This document shows, one piece after another, positions 46,717 to 56,013 of a stretch of 64,000 nt of DNA. The notes below the pieces were generated by a model that saw nothing but the letters and a program-made list of their open reading frames with translations, was not told the DNA's origin and searched no databases. Each line of letters begins with the position of its first letter. Within the stretch, counting starts at the first letter, position 1. Source of the stretch: Oceanobacillus bengalensis (GTDB lineage: Bacteria > Bacillota > Bacilli > Bacillales > Amphibacillaceae); the NCBI RefSeq assembly GCF_003628445.1, contig NZ_RBZO01000002.1:124001-188000 (forward strand), read 5' to 3'. A program made the translations under genes and the position numbers.

Positions 46717-48618
46717 ATGAATGTTAAAAGAAGAAAAATACCATTATTTATTATTGCGACTTTATTGTTTGCGATTAAGACATATATTATTTATCGATTT
46801 ATGTTTAACCTTGAATTAGAGAACACAATGCAAGAATTTATCTTGCTTATAAACCCGTTTGTCTCCGCTTTTTTAATCTTTGCAATGAGTGTTTGGTTTA
46901 AAAGTCAGTCTCGCCAAATGAATTTTTTGAGACACACGGCTCTATTAGGAACGTTAATCTTATATTCCAATCTAGTATTCTATCGAGCAAATACTGATTT
47001 TATTACGATTTCACAAATGTTACAGGTTAGTAATATGGGAGATTTAGGATCTAGTATACTGACTTTAATTAAATTATATGATGTCCTATTATTTGTCGAT
47101 GTCGCTACCATCTGGTATTTAAGTAAGAAAAAACAGGACAAGATGGCTGTAAATTATCATAAAAGTGGCAAGGCTTTTGCTTTAGCTATGTCGTTACTAC
47201 TCTTGGCAGGAAACTTTTTCATAGCTGAGATGGAAAGACCACAGCTTTTTACACGTACGTTTGATCGGGAGTATCTAGTTAAAAATATAGGTGTTTTTAA
47301 CTATCATATCTATGATGCCATTATGCAATCCAAAGTTAAAACGCAGCGAGTGTTTGCGGATGAAAGTAAACTTTCAGATATAAGTGAATATATTAATGAG
47401 ATTCAAAGTAAGGATCAATCTGATTTTTACGGTGTTGCGGAAGGGAAGAATTTAATTTTTATTTCGGTGGAATCTCTGCAAAACTTTGTAATTAATAATG
47501 AAGTAAATGGGGAAGAAATTACACCGTTTTTAAATAGTTTAGTAGAAAATGAGGATACGTTCTATTTTGAAAATTTCTATTCACAAGTTGCACAAGGTAG
47601 AACGTCAGATTCTGAATTTCTCGTGGAAAACTCATTATATCCATTGTCAAGTGGGGCCGTATTTTTTACGCATGGTCAGAATGAATATAATGCATTACCA
47701 GAACAGTTAAAGGAAAAAGGCTATTATAATACTGTATTCCATGCGAATAATAGGAGTTTTTGGAACAGAGATCAAATGTATAAGAGTTTGGGGTATGATT
47801 ATTACTACGGAGAAGAAGCCTATGAGGTTACGGAAAATAATTCAATTGGCTGGGGATTAAAAGATAAAGCTTTTTTTGAGCAATCTATGAAGTATTTACA
47901 ATCGTTTGAACAACCTTTTTATTCAAAATTCATTACGTTAACGAATCATTTTCCGTTTAATTTAGATGAAAAAGATCGAACGATTGAACCTTATAATTCA
48001 AATTCAAACACACTTAATAATTATTTTCCAACTGTAAGATATACAGATGAAGCGCTAGAACAATTTTTTAATCAATTGAAAGATACCGGAATATATGAAG
48101 ACTCCATTATAGTGATAATGGGTGACCATTTCGGAATAAGTGAAAACCATAATAAATCGATGAGTCAGTATTTAGGAAAAGAAAAAATTACACCTTATGA
48201 CCAACTTCAACTTCTACGGGTTCCACTTTTTATACACATTCCGGGTTCTGGTAACGGGAAAGTCATGTCTGACGTTTCTGGTCAAATTGATGTTAAACCA
48301 ACATTACTGCATTTATTAGGAATTGAAACAGAGAACGATATCAATTTTGGAAATGATTTATTTTCGGATGATCGAAAAGGGTTTGTAGCATTTCGTAACG
48401 GTGACTTTGTTACTGAAAGCTATGTATCTGCAAGTAGTACCTGCTATAATCGTCAGACAGGTGAGCCTGTAGATGAAAATAATAACTTGGATGTAGAAAA
48501 TAAAGTAAAAAATCCTTGCGCTCCCATTAAGAAAAAAGTTATGAATGAGCTTGAATATTCTGATGAAATTATTTATGGTGACTTATTTAGATTTGTGGAT
48601 TTTAGTAAGTCAAACTAG
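46717..48618 (+). CDS. LTA synthase family phosphoglycerol transferase
   Basis: 633 aa. Five N-terminal membrane helices (to about residue 180) and an extracellular sulfatase-fold domain: metal ligand Glu in FISVESLQNF, catalytic Thr in QGRTSDSEF, VIMGDHFGIS near residue 468. Polymerises glycerol phosphate from phosphatidylglycerol onto lipoteichoic acid in LtaS-type enzymes. Could be a main LtaS or a stress paralogue (YfnI/YqgS type); no way to tell here. ATG after TTAGGGGG. Confidence 0.9.
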   Translation: MNVKRRKIPLFIIATLLFAIKTYIIYRFMFNLELENTMQEFILLINPFVSAFLIFAMSVWFKSQSRQMNFLRHTALLGTLILYSNLVFYRANTDFITISQMLQVSNMGDLGSSILTLIKLYDVLLFVDVATIWYLSKKKQDKMAVNYHKSGKAFALAMSLLLLAGNFFIAEMERPQLFTRTFDREYLVKNIGVFNYHIYDAIMQSKVKTQRVFADESKLSDISEYINEIQSKDQSDFYGVAEGKNLIFISVESLQNFVINNEVNGEEITPFLNSLVENEDTFYFENFYSQVAQGRTSDSEFLVENSLYPLSSGAVFFTHGQNEYNALPEQLKEKGYYNTVFHANNRSFWNRDQMYKSLGYDYYYGEEAYEVTENNSIGWGLKDKAFFEQSMKYLQSFEQPFYSKFITLTNHFPFNLDEKDRTIEPYNSNSNTLNNYFPTVRYTDEALEQFFNQLKDTGIYEDSIIVIMGDHFGISENHNKSMSQYLGKEKITPYDQLQLLRVPLFIHIPGSGNGKVMSDVSGQIDVKPTLLHLLGIETENDINFGNDLFSDDRKGFVAFRNGDFVTESYVSASSTCYNRQTGEPVDENNNLDVENKVKNPCAPIKKKVMNELEYSDEIIYGDLFRFVDFSKSN

Positions 48619-48654
48619 TATAGATTCTGATTCGTAAAATGTACTAATGGAAAG

Positions 48655-48691
48655 AGGTGCAATATCTTTTTATAGAATTGCGCCTTTTTTT
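48655..48691 (+). terminator. terminator after the LTA synthase gene
   Basis: AGGTGCAAT / ATTGCGCCT stem followed by TTTTTTT. Confidence 0.92.
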
Positions 48692-49207
48692 CATGATTTA
48701 ATTTAATTAAAGTTTCGATTGTAATTTTTTATTGGGTTATATTATTAATAGAGACCATTTTAATACTATCTGGTGGTTCCAAATTTTTACTCTACAATAA
48801 TATTCCGTATTCAGTACCAAGCTAAAACTAAACCAATATACTATTTGGTAAGGATAAACTTCAATTTGATAAAACAAATTTAATAGAAATAAAGTGCAAT
48901 GAAAAGAGAGGTACAATACCATGTTGGCCTTTCTTTTCTTATTTTTCATTTTTTTTGCACCAGCTTTACTTAATGTTGGTTGAACCAATCGATTGGTGTG
49001 TGTGCAATGAGTAAAACCTATAGTTTTCTGAAATGTTAAATGTTTTAAATTAAAGTCATTAAATATACAAAAGTTCTTGAATGTTTTGTGACGTATTTTT
49101 CGTGATATTGTATTTTTATTCTCTTGGTATTAATATAATGTTGACATTTTATATAGTTGGTTGTGACTGTAAGTAGATGTAATCCTAAAGAAGAAAGGGG
49201 TAAATAT
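48692..49207. other. ltaS-qoxA spacer
   Basis: About 515 bp, very AT-rich, presumably holding the qox promoter. Apart from a possible 20-codon ORF (listed separately) no gene is seen. Confidence 0.45.
48921..48983 (+). CDS. possible 20-aa hydrophobic peptide upstream of qox
   Basis: MLAFLFLFFIFFAPALLNVG with AGAGAGG 8-9 bases before ATG. Composition fits a single membrane helix. It could be a genuine micro-protein or chance in AT-rich DNA; no family recognised. Confidence 0.25.
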   Translation: MLAFLFLFFIFFAPALLNVG

Positions 49208-50092
49208 ATGAAACTCAAATTAGTTTTACTATCGTTAGTTTTTACTATTACAACAGTGCTAACCGGGTGTGAGTCAATATTGGTTCTTGATCCCAAAGGT
49301 CCACAGGCTGAAACGACCGCAAATGTAATCTGGATTTCAATTATTACGATGTCGTTTGTCGTGATTACCGTTATGGTACTTTTAATAATTGTTCTATTAA
49401 GGTATCGAGCATCAAAACAGCCAGATGATTATGAACCACCTCATATAGAAGGGAATCCGATTGTCGAAGGGATTATAGTTGGTGTTCCTATTTTAATCGT
49501 TGCATTTCTATCGGTTGTTTCCGTTCAATCTTTATATAAAGTAGAAGCAACCCCAGAGGGTTATGAAGACCAAGAACCACTGACGATTTACGCTTCGTCA
49601 TCAAATTGGAAATGGCATTTTAGTTATCCAGAACAAGATATTGAAACGGTTAACTATGTCTTTATTCCTACAGACCGCGCAGTTGAGTTCAAACTATATT
49701 CATATGGTCCAATTACAAGTTTTTGGATTCCGCAGCTGGCTGGACAAAAATATGCCATGGCTGACATGGTTACAACAATAAATCTAGCAGCTGAGGCCCC
49801 CGGTGATTATATGGGACGTAATGCTAACTTCAGTGGAGAGGGATTTGCTCAAATGAAATTTAATGTTACAGCTTTGTCACCGGATGAGTTTGATACATGG
49901 GTGGAAGAGATTAAATCAACAGCTAAACCACTTACTGAAGAAAAGTTTAATGAATTATTAGAACCTGGACATCTTGGTCAGCTAACATTCACAGGAACAC
50001 ACTTAGGATTCTCACCACCTCCAGAAATGAAAATGGAAGACATGAACATGGAGGATATGGAAGATATGGAGAATATGGAAGACATGCACTAA
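49208..50092 (+). CDS. qoxA: quinol oxidase aa3 subunit II
   Basis: 294 aa lipoprotein-anchored subunit II. Lipobox LTGC at residue 20, two membrane helices, periplasmic-side cupredoxin domain without the CuA Cys/His ligands, as expected for a quinol (not cytochrome c) oxidase. The C-terminal tail is a Met-Glu-Asp repeat (MEDMNMEDMEDMENMEDMH). ATG 49208 follows AAAGGGG; an upstream in-frame ATG at 49157 lacks a site. First of qoxABCD. Confidence 0.93.
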   Translation: MKLKLVLLSLVFTITTVLTGCESILVLDPKGPQAETTANVIWISIITMSFVVITVMVLLIIVLLRYRASKQPDDYEPPHIEGNPIVEGIIVGVPILIVAFLSVVSVQSLYKVEATPEGYEDQEPLTIYASSSNWKWHFSYPEQDIETVNYVFIPTDRAVEFKLYSYGPITSFWIPQLAGQKYAMADMVTTINLAAEAPGDYMGRNANFSGEGFAQMKFNVTALSPDEFDTWVEEIKSTAKPLTEEKFNELLEPGHLGQLTFTGTHLGFSPPPEMKMEDMNMEDMEDMENMEDMH

Positions 50093-50192
50093 GAAATCCT
50101 TCCCCCAGTGGTTACATAATAGGTAACCAGTCAAACACTTTAAATATTTAATGATTTTTCGTTTTTAATATCTCACGAGAGGAGTTACAGAC

Positions 50193-52142
50193 ATGGAATT
50201 TTTTGAGAGATTCGCCATTCCCCATCCTAGTCCAATGATTTATGCATCAATGGTCGCAATTGGTTTAACCGTTATTGCGATCATCGCTGGGCTTACCTAC
50301 TTTAAAAAATGGGGATATTTATGGCGTGAATGGTTAACAACCGTTGATCATAAAAAAATCGGGATTATGTATATCATATCCGCATTACTAATGCTTTTCC
50401 GCGGAGGCGCTGACGCTGTTATGATGCGTTTGCAGACATCTGTACCAGATAATACATTTTTGGATGCACAACATTATAATGAGGTATTTACAACGCATGG
50501 AGTTGTTATGATTATCTTTATGGCAATGGCATTCATTATTGGTCTAATGAACTTTATTGTTCCTTTACAAATTGGGGCCAGAGATGTAGCCTTTCCTAGA
50601 CTAAACGCAATTAGTTTTTGGTTATATTTTGCAGGAGCCATGCTATTCAATATTTCCTTTGTTATTGGTGGATCGCCCGATGCGGGCTGGACAAATTATT
50701 ATCCACTAGCAAACAATGAATTTAGTCCATCAGTTGGTGTGAATTATTATAATTGGGCATTGCAGATTTCGGGTATTGGTACGCTCATAACAGGTATAAA
50801 CTTTATCGCAACAATTTTAAAAATGAGAGCGCCTGGAATGAAACTAATGAAAATGCCAATGTTTACCTGGACAGCTTTGATAACCAACCTTATTATTGTA
50901 TTTGCATTTCCAGTACTGACAGTGGCGATTCTAATGGGAACACTTGACCGTCAGTTTGCCACAAACTTCTTTACAACTACTGCTGGTGGTAGTGATATGA
51001 TGTGGGCCAATCTGTTCTGGTTCTGGGGACATCCTGAAGTGTATATTTTAATACTTCCGGCCTTTGGTATTTACAGTGAAATAATTGCAACCTTCTCTCA
51101 GCGGAATCTATATGGCTACAAATCTATGGTCGGATCGATAGTTATTATCTCGACCCTTTCATTTTTAGTTTGGGTACACCACTTCTTTACAATGGGGCAA
51201 GGTGCATTAACGAATAGTATTTTCTCGATTACAACAATGGCAATTGCTGTACCGACAGGAATTAAAATCTTTAACTGGCTATTGACCATGTGGAAAGGTA
51301 AAATTAGGTTTACTGTTCCAATGTTATATTCAGTAGGTTTTATACCACTCTTTACAATTGGTGGCGTAACAGGGGTTATGCTTGCGATGGCAAGTGCCGA
51401 CTACCAATATCATAATACGATGTTCTTGGTAGCTCATTTCCACAACACGATTATACCCGGTGTTGTATTTGCTATGATTGCCGGCCTTACTTATTGGTGG
51501 CCAAAAATGTTTGGTTTTATGCTCAATGAAAAAATCGGTAAATGGGGATTTTGGTTTATGACAATTGGTTTTTGTTTTGCCTTTTTCCCAATGTACATTA
51601 CTGGCCTAGATGGTCAAGCACGTCGTATGTACACATATTCTGAAGCGTCAGGATTTGGACCATTAAATATGCTCTCGTTCTTTGGAGCAGGTTTGATGGC
51701 AATCAGTTTTATCATCATCGTTTACAATATCTATTACAGCTTCCGTTACTCTCCAAGAAATGTTGGTGACGATCCATGGAATGCGCGTTCTCTTGAGTGG
51801 GCTACACATAATCCAGTGCCTGAATACAACTTTGCGATTGCACCGCAAGTAAAATCTTCAGAAGCTTTCTGGGATTACAAGAAGAATGGACATCAATTAT
51901 TCAAAGGTGATATAAAAGATATTCATATGCCTAATAACAGTGGACAACCAATTATAATGGCTGGGTTGTTTTTCATATTTGGTTTCTCCTTCGTATTTTA
52001 TATATGGGCTGGTGTTATTATTTCCGGAATCGGAATTTTAGCATGCTTAGTATATCGTTCGTTTGAAAAAGATGATGGCCATCACATACATGTACAAGAA
52101 ATTAAAGAAACAGAAGAAAAATTTGGAGGTGCTAAAAAGTGA
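50193..52142 (+). CDS. qoxB: quinol oxidase aa3 subunit I
   Basis: 649 aa heme-copper oxidase subunit I. TVDHKKIGIMYI near residue 48, heme His in TTHGVVMIIFM, the CuB/Tyr motif FWFWGHPEVYILILPAFG, VWVHHFFTMG and VAHFHNTIIPGV. Reduces O2 to water and pumps protons. GAGAGGAG before ATG. Overlaps qoxC by 4 bp. Confidence 0.97.
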   Translation: MEFFERFAIPHPSPMIYASMVAIGLTVIAIIAGLTYFKKWGYLWREWLTTVDHKKIGIMYIISALLMLFRGGADAVMMRLQTSVPDNTFLDAQHYNEVFTTHGVVMIIFMAMAFIIGLMNFIVPLQIGARDVAFPRLNAISFWLYFAGAMLFNISFVIGGSPDAGWTNYYPLANNEFSPSVGVNYYNWALQISGIGTLITGINFIATILKMRAPGMKLMKMPMFTWTALITNLIIVFAFPVLTVAILMGTLDRQFATNFFTTTAGGSDMMWANLFWFWGHPEVYILILPAFGIYSEIIATFSQRNLYGYKSMVGSIVIISTLSFLVWVHHFFTMGQGALTNSIFSITTMAIAVPTGIKIFNWLLTMWKGKIRFTVPMLYSVGFIPLFTIGGVTGVMLAMASADYQYHNTMFLVAHFHNTIIPGVVFAMIAGLTYWWPKMFGFMLNEKIGKWGFWFMTIGFCFAFFPMYITGLDGQARRMYTYSEASGFGPLNMLSFFGAGLMAISFIIIVYNIYYSFRYSPRNVGDDPWNARSLEWATHNPVPEYNFAIAPQVKSSEAFWDYKKNGHQLFKGDIKDIHMPNNSGQPIIMAGLFFIFGFSFVFYIWAGVIISGIGILACLVYRSFEKDDGHHIHVQEIKETEEKFGGAKK

Positions 52143-52735
52143 AATTAAATAATACGCAACCTCTTGAATATAGTACAGAACAAAATAAAATTAATATTGT
52201 AGGTTTCTGGATTTTCCTTGGGGCAGAAATTATGCTTTTTGCAACACTCTTTACTGCTTACTTTGTATATGAGAATCGTACTGGTACTGGACCAACTGGA
52301 GAAGAAATATTTATACTCGGCCCAATATTAATAAATACATTTTTGCTTTTGACAAGTAGTTTTACCATTGGATTAGCCATTCATGCGATGCGCATTAATC
52401 GAAAAAAAGCTACATTAGCATTTTTAGGTATCACTTTAGTACTTGGCGCAGCTTTCCTAGGTATAGAAATTTATGAATTTATGACTTACTATCATGAAGG
52501 GGCCACACTTCAAACTAGTGGTTTTACTTCAAGCCTGTTATTAACACTTGGAACCCATGGGGCTCACGTTACATTTGGTTTATTTTGGGGATTAGCTATT
52601 ATACAACAAATTATAAAACGTGGAATTACACCACAAACAGCTAATAAAACCTTTATATTCTCTCTATATTGGCATTTTCTAGACGTAATGTGGATCTTTA
52701 TCTATAGTTTTATCTACTTGAAAGGAATGATGTAA
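52139..52735 (+). CDS. qoxC: quinol oxidase subunit III
   Basis: 198 aa with five membrane helices; family motifs GFWIFLGAEIMLFATLFTAYF at the start and GTHGAHVTFG and YWHFLDVMWIFIYSF near the end. GTG start overlapping qoxB stop; GGAGGTGC lies upstream in qoxB. Confidence 0.95.
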   Translation: MKLNNTQPLEYSTEQNKINIVGFWIFLGAEIMLFATLFTAYFVYENRTGTGPTGEEIFILGPILINTFLLLTSSFTIGLAIHAMRINRKKATLAFLGITLVLGAAFLGIEIYEFMTYYHEGATLQTSGFTSSLLLTLGTHGAHVTFGLFWGLAIIQQIIKRGITPQTANKTFIFSLYWHFLDVMWIFIYSFIYLKGMM

Positions 52736-52736
52736 T

Positions 52737-53021
52737 ATGAAAGAACTATTTCCAATTAAACAAATAAATGGCTTCGTATTCTCATTACTTCTTACAGTAG
52801 TAGCACTTAGCGTTTATTTTATGGATATGTCTTATGAATGGGGAATGACTATTCTTCTTATAACTGCATTTGTTCAAGCAGGAGTTCAGTTTGTTATTTT
52901 TATGCATGCAGGAGAAACTAAAGACAGAGATGTGATTTTTTCAACCTTGTTTTATGGTGTATTTTTAGCTTTAGCCGCTGTATTTGGTTCATTATTAACA
53001 TTAGTATGGGATATGATGTAA
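52737..53021 (+). CDS. qoxD: quinol oxidase subunit IV
   Basis: 94 aa, three helices, with the QAGVQFVIFMHAGE core of the CyoD/QoxD family. Starts one base after the qoxC stop. Followed by a terminator that ends qoxABCD. Confidence 0.94.
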   Translation: MKELFPIKQINGFVFSLLLTVVALSVYFMDMSYEWGMTILLITAFVQAGVQFVIFMHAGETKDRDVIFSTLFYGVFLALAAVFGSLLTLVWDMM

Positions 53022-53051
53022 TATCCCATACTAAAAAATAGAAAACAAAAT

Positions 53052-53086
53052 AACCATCAAATTAAATGCTAATTTGATGGTTATTT
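53052..53086 (+). terminator. terminator after qoxD
   Basis: AACCATCAAATT / AATTTGATGGTT with 7-base loop and ATTTAATT tail. Separates qox from the CRISPR-Cas operon. Confidence 0.85.
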
Positions 53087-53143
53087 AATTAAAAAATAAA
53101 TTGTTTTTAAGTATTTGTAAATAAAGGAGAAAGGGGTAAGTTA

Positions 53144-53890
53144 TTGAAAGATATACACTTACTGAATCCAACTCATTTATTATATCATGCCGTAGGGAAG
53201 CCACGGGTAAAAGGAATTAAGAAACTAGGTTCTAATAAACGTTGTTCACTTTGCGGTTTACCAACTACTGATGCTGTTGGATGGGAAGTAGGTAAAAAGT
53301 TTTCTAATCTTGATTTGTTTGCTGAAAAAGAAAATATTGATTTTTTATGTCCTGCTTGCCATTACGCTTTATCTCATATTAAAGAATTACATAAAGCCTA
53401 TATTCTAAGATACACTGAAGGATTAAAGATTCTTCAATTTGATGATCAACCTAGCAAAAAGATAGGTATAGGACAAAAGCGCATTGTCTCACGTTATTAT
53501 CTAAGGGATTTTTTGTCAAACCCTCCAGTTGATGACCCATGGATAATGATGCTACAAACGAAAATGAATCCTCAACATTCAATTATGAAGGCAAAAGTTA
53601 ATTTTGGATATGCCGATACGTTATGGGTGTGTAATGGAGGAATAAATTATGCAATTCCGAAAAAGGGATTAGTAGAATTATTTAACGCACTAGAAAAAGT
53701 AAAAAAATCGGACTCGCTGTATCCGTATTTATTTAATGATAAGCGGCCTTGGAAGGAACATAAAGAGATAAAATTATGGGAAGAAGTTGAACCTATAATT
53801 GTAAAGCACAGGTGTAAACATTACTTATCTTTTATTTATGACCGCATCATACCTCCTAAAAATTACATGCTCAAGGACACCGATAATTAA
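53144..53890 (+). CDS. csf1: type IV CRISPR-associated protein Csf1
   Basis: 248 aa. Zinc-binding Cys pairs RCSLCG near residue 40 and LCPACHYAL near residue 76, then an alpha-helical region; the N-terminal zinc-finger layout and position as first gene before csf2-csf3 fit Csf1, the large-subunit-like protein of type IV effector complexes. No nuclease motif is seen. TTG start at 53144 with AAAGGGG upstream. Sequence alone is divergent; the call rests on context plus the four Cys. Confidence 0.82.
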   Translation: MKDIHLLNPTHLLYHAVGKPRVKGIKKLGSNKRCSLCGLPTTDAVGWEVGKKFSNLDLFAEKENIDFLCPACHYALSHIKELHKAYILRYTEGLKILQFDDQPSKKIGIGQKRIVSRYYLRDFLSNPPVDDPWIMMLQTKMNPQHSIMKAKVNFGYADTLWVCNGGINYAIPKKGLVELFNALEKVKKSDSLYPYLFNDKRPWKEHKEIKLWEEVEPIIVKHRCKHYLSFIYDRIIPPKNYMLKDTDN

Positions 53891-53911
53891 TCATTGGTAG
53901 GTGAGATTATA

Positions 53912-54973
53912 ATGATAGAAAGAACAGCTGTATTAACTGTAGCAACTCCACTACATCATGGTAGTGAAAAATCTAGAATTAAACCTGATACACTACCGTC
54001 TGGTGTGAAGAATAATTACATTCCTCACAGACGTCTCCCAGTACTGTTAAAAAATGGAGAAGTACAATCAATAGGACTAGTACCTGCAGTATCAGGTAAT
54101 TCCATTCGACATATATGGAGAGAATCCCTAGTTGATATCACTTTACATACTTTGGGACTTAAGCGAAAAGACTTGCCTAAGAATGTGCTTGAAACCCTTG
54201 TAAGTGGTGGAGGAATGGATGCGGCAGATGCTAAAAAAAATGATGATGAAGAAGAAAAGCAAGAAAAAGCAAAATTAAAGAGAAAGGCCATTCAACCATC
54301 CGTACCTATTTTAGTTAGGGATAGAGAAACTTTAAGGGCTACTATTCCGATCCTTTCTTTATTTGGTTGCAGTTACGGAAATAGAATGCTTTCAGGTATA
54401 GTTAATGTTGGGTGGGCTATTCCTGCATTAAAACAAACGGAACATATTACAAATATAGAATCAAATATCCCATTTTCAGAGGAGATAACAAGTTTTCAAA
54501 TGATGACTCGTCAAGATCCACTTAAAGAGGAAAACACTGAGGAACAAAAAAGCAGACAATCAATTTACTATATGGAAGTGGTATCACCAGGCATTCCGTT
54601 TGCTCATTCATACGACATTAATTTATCAACACCAGTGGAACGCTCTGCCATGCAACTTGCAATTAACATGTTTAAAAATAATCCTTATTTGGGTGGGAAA
54701 TCTTCTACTGGTCATGGTAAGGTACATACCGATAAATGGTATGCCCATTTAGCAGAACCACCTTCCTTATATATTGAATTTTTAAAGGAAAATCGTGATG
54801 TACTAGTGGAGTATATCAATCTTTGGAATAAACCTGAACAAATTGTAAAAGTTGCGGATAAAAAAGAAGTTATCGAATTTCCAAAAGACATATCAGTAGA
54901 ATTAGATCGTCTTGTACAGGAAAGAGAAATAGCTGTTCAAAAAGAAATAGAGAAGAAAATGGCAGAGTGGTGA
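53912..54973 (+). CDS. csf2: type IV CRISPR-associated Cas7-like protein Csf2
   Basis: 353 aa backbone (Cas7-like) subunit. RAMP features: TVATPLHHGSEKS at the N-terminus, the SGNSIRHIWRESL motif near residue 55, LFGCSYGNRMLSGIVNVG in the middle and the glycine loop LGGKSSTGHGKV near residue 265. A highly charged insertion (KKNDDEEEKQEKAKLKRK, about residues 105-125) looks disordered. ATG 53912 follows GTAGGTGAG; a longer in-frame reading starts at TTG 53894. Would coat the crRNA spacer. Confidence 0.88.
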   Translation: MIERTAVLTVATPLHHGSEKSRIKPDTLPSGVKNNYIPHRRLPVLLKNGEVQSIGLVPAVSGNSIRHIWRESLVDITLHTLGLKRKDLPKNVLETLVSGGGMDAADAKKNDDEEEKQEKAKLKRKAIQPSVPILVRDRETLRATIPILSLFGCSYGNRMLSGIVNVGWAIPALKQTEHITNIESNIPFSEEITSFQMMTRQDPLKEENTEEQKSRQSIYYMEVVSPGIPFAHSYDINLSTPVERSAMQLAINMFKNNPYLGGKSSTGHGKVHTDKWYAHLAEPPSLYIEFLKENRDVLVEYINLWNKPEQIVKVADKKEVIEFPKDISVELDRLVQEREIAVQKEIEKKMAEW

Positions 54974-54979
54974 ATTAAC

Positions 54980-55858
54980 ATGTCATCGTTAGAAAAAAGA
55001 AAATTAGCATATAAAAGTATAAATAAAACATCATTAAGAATTACTATCCATTTATCAACACCAATTATATATCCGTTAAACGGTATACACTTGGATGCAC
55101 TTTTAACTGAAGTAGTTGCGAGAGAGTTATTCAGCTATGACTTGGATCGTTGGCAATACCAAGATAAACATATAGAACTGCCATTACCTTTAGAGAAAAC
55201 TAAAGGAGAGTACCCCGTATGGAAAGCTAGTATTGGTTTTACCTCTCCTATAGTACGGGAATATCAAGATTTTTGGATAAAACGTACAAACGCTGAGTTT
55301 GCTGGTTATAAGTCGAGTGAAATTATTTGGCCCGCTGGAGTAATAAGTGATGTAGTGTCTAAGTCACTTGCGAAGGAAGTAAATATTGAAAAGGCTACTG
55401 GCCCAGCTAATAATCCAGCAAGTGGAGGCTTTAAGTCATACTATAAAAAAAGAGATCTTCTATTGACCGACTACATGATTTTTCATGCATATGGAAATAA
55501 AGAAGAAGTAGGACGACTACTTAAAACTTTAAATGGGATTGGAAAAAAAGTAGCGATAGGTTTTGGAAAAGTTAAAAGAATTGAAGTTAATGAGGTGGAA
55601 GATGATTATTCTTTATTTACACCAAATGGTAAACCTTCTAGAAATCTCCCGGTAAAAGACTTTCCTAATTTAAAATCACAGATCATCGCTTCAAGAACTA
55701 TGTCCCCATACTGGTCTAAACGTGATTTGGTGGTATGTTATGCTCCATCCTCTCCAATACCTGTGTGGGAATGGGAAGAGGATGTTAAAATAGAATCATT
55801 TGAGGAGAGTTGGTTTGAAGAAGATCTGGAAGATAATTATAGTTGGTTTGACGATTAA
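54980..55858 (+). CDS. csf3: type IV CRISPR-associated Cas5-like protein Csf3
   Basis: 292 aa. N-terminal RAMP strand SLRITIHLSTPIIYPLNGIHLDALL, the KSYYKKRDLLLTDYMIFHAYG block, and the glycine-rich IGKKVAIGFGKVKRIEV near residue 185, all as in Csf3, which binds the 5' handle of crRNA. Acidic aromatic C-terminus (WFEEDLEDNYSWFDD). Six bp after csf2; weak ribosome site, so coupling is likely. Confidence 0.88.
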   Translation: MSSLEKRKLAYKSINKTSLRITIHLSTPIIYPLNGIHLDALLTEVVARELFSYDLDRWQYQDKHIELPLPLEKTKGEYPVWKASIGFTSPIVREYQDFWIKRTNAEFAGYKSSEIIWPAGVISDVVSKSLAKEVNIEKATGPANNPASGGFKSYYKKRDLLLTDYMIFHAYGNKEEVGRLLKTLNGIGKKVAIGFGKVKRIEVNEVEDDYSLFTPNGKPSRNLPVKDFPNLKSQIIASRTMSPYWSKRDLVVCYAPSSPIPVWEWEEDVKIESFEESWFEEDLEDNYSWFDD

Positions 55859-55900
55859 TTTACTTATACAAAAACTTATTAAACAGTTTTTATATAAAGG

Positions 55901-55992
55901 GTTGTTACCGAACTTTATGGAGTAAAAAGTTGGTTATCTATGCTTCTTTATCTAACTGAAAAGAATAAACCCCGAAAGTTATGGAGTGAAAC
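55901..55992 (+). CRISPR. candidate degenerate two-repeat CRISPR remnant
   Basis: CCGAACTTTATGGAGTAAAA (55908-55927) and CCGAAAGTTATGGAGTGAAA (55972-55991) share 17 of 20 bases and lie exactly 64 bp apart. That is the size of a repeat plus spacer, and the second copy ends GTGAAAC like many Cas6-cleaved repeats. Outside the 20-bp core the copies are not alike, so it may also be chance or a regulatory repeat. Confidence 0.35.
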
Positions 55993-56013
55993 ACACGAAA
56001 GGAATTACTTAAT

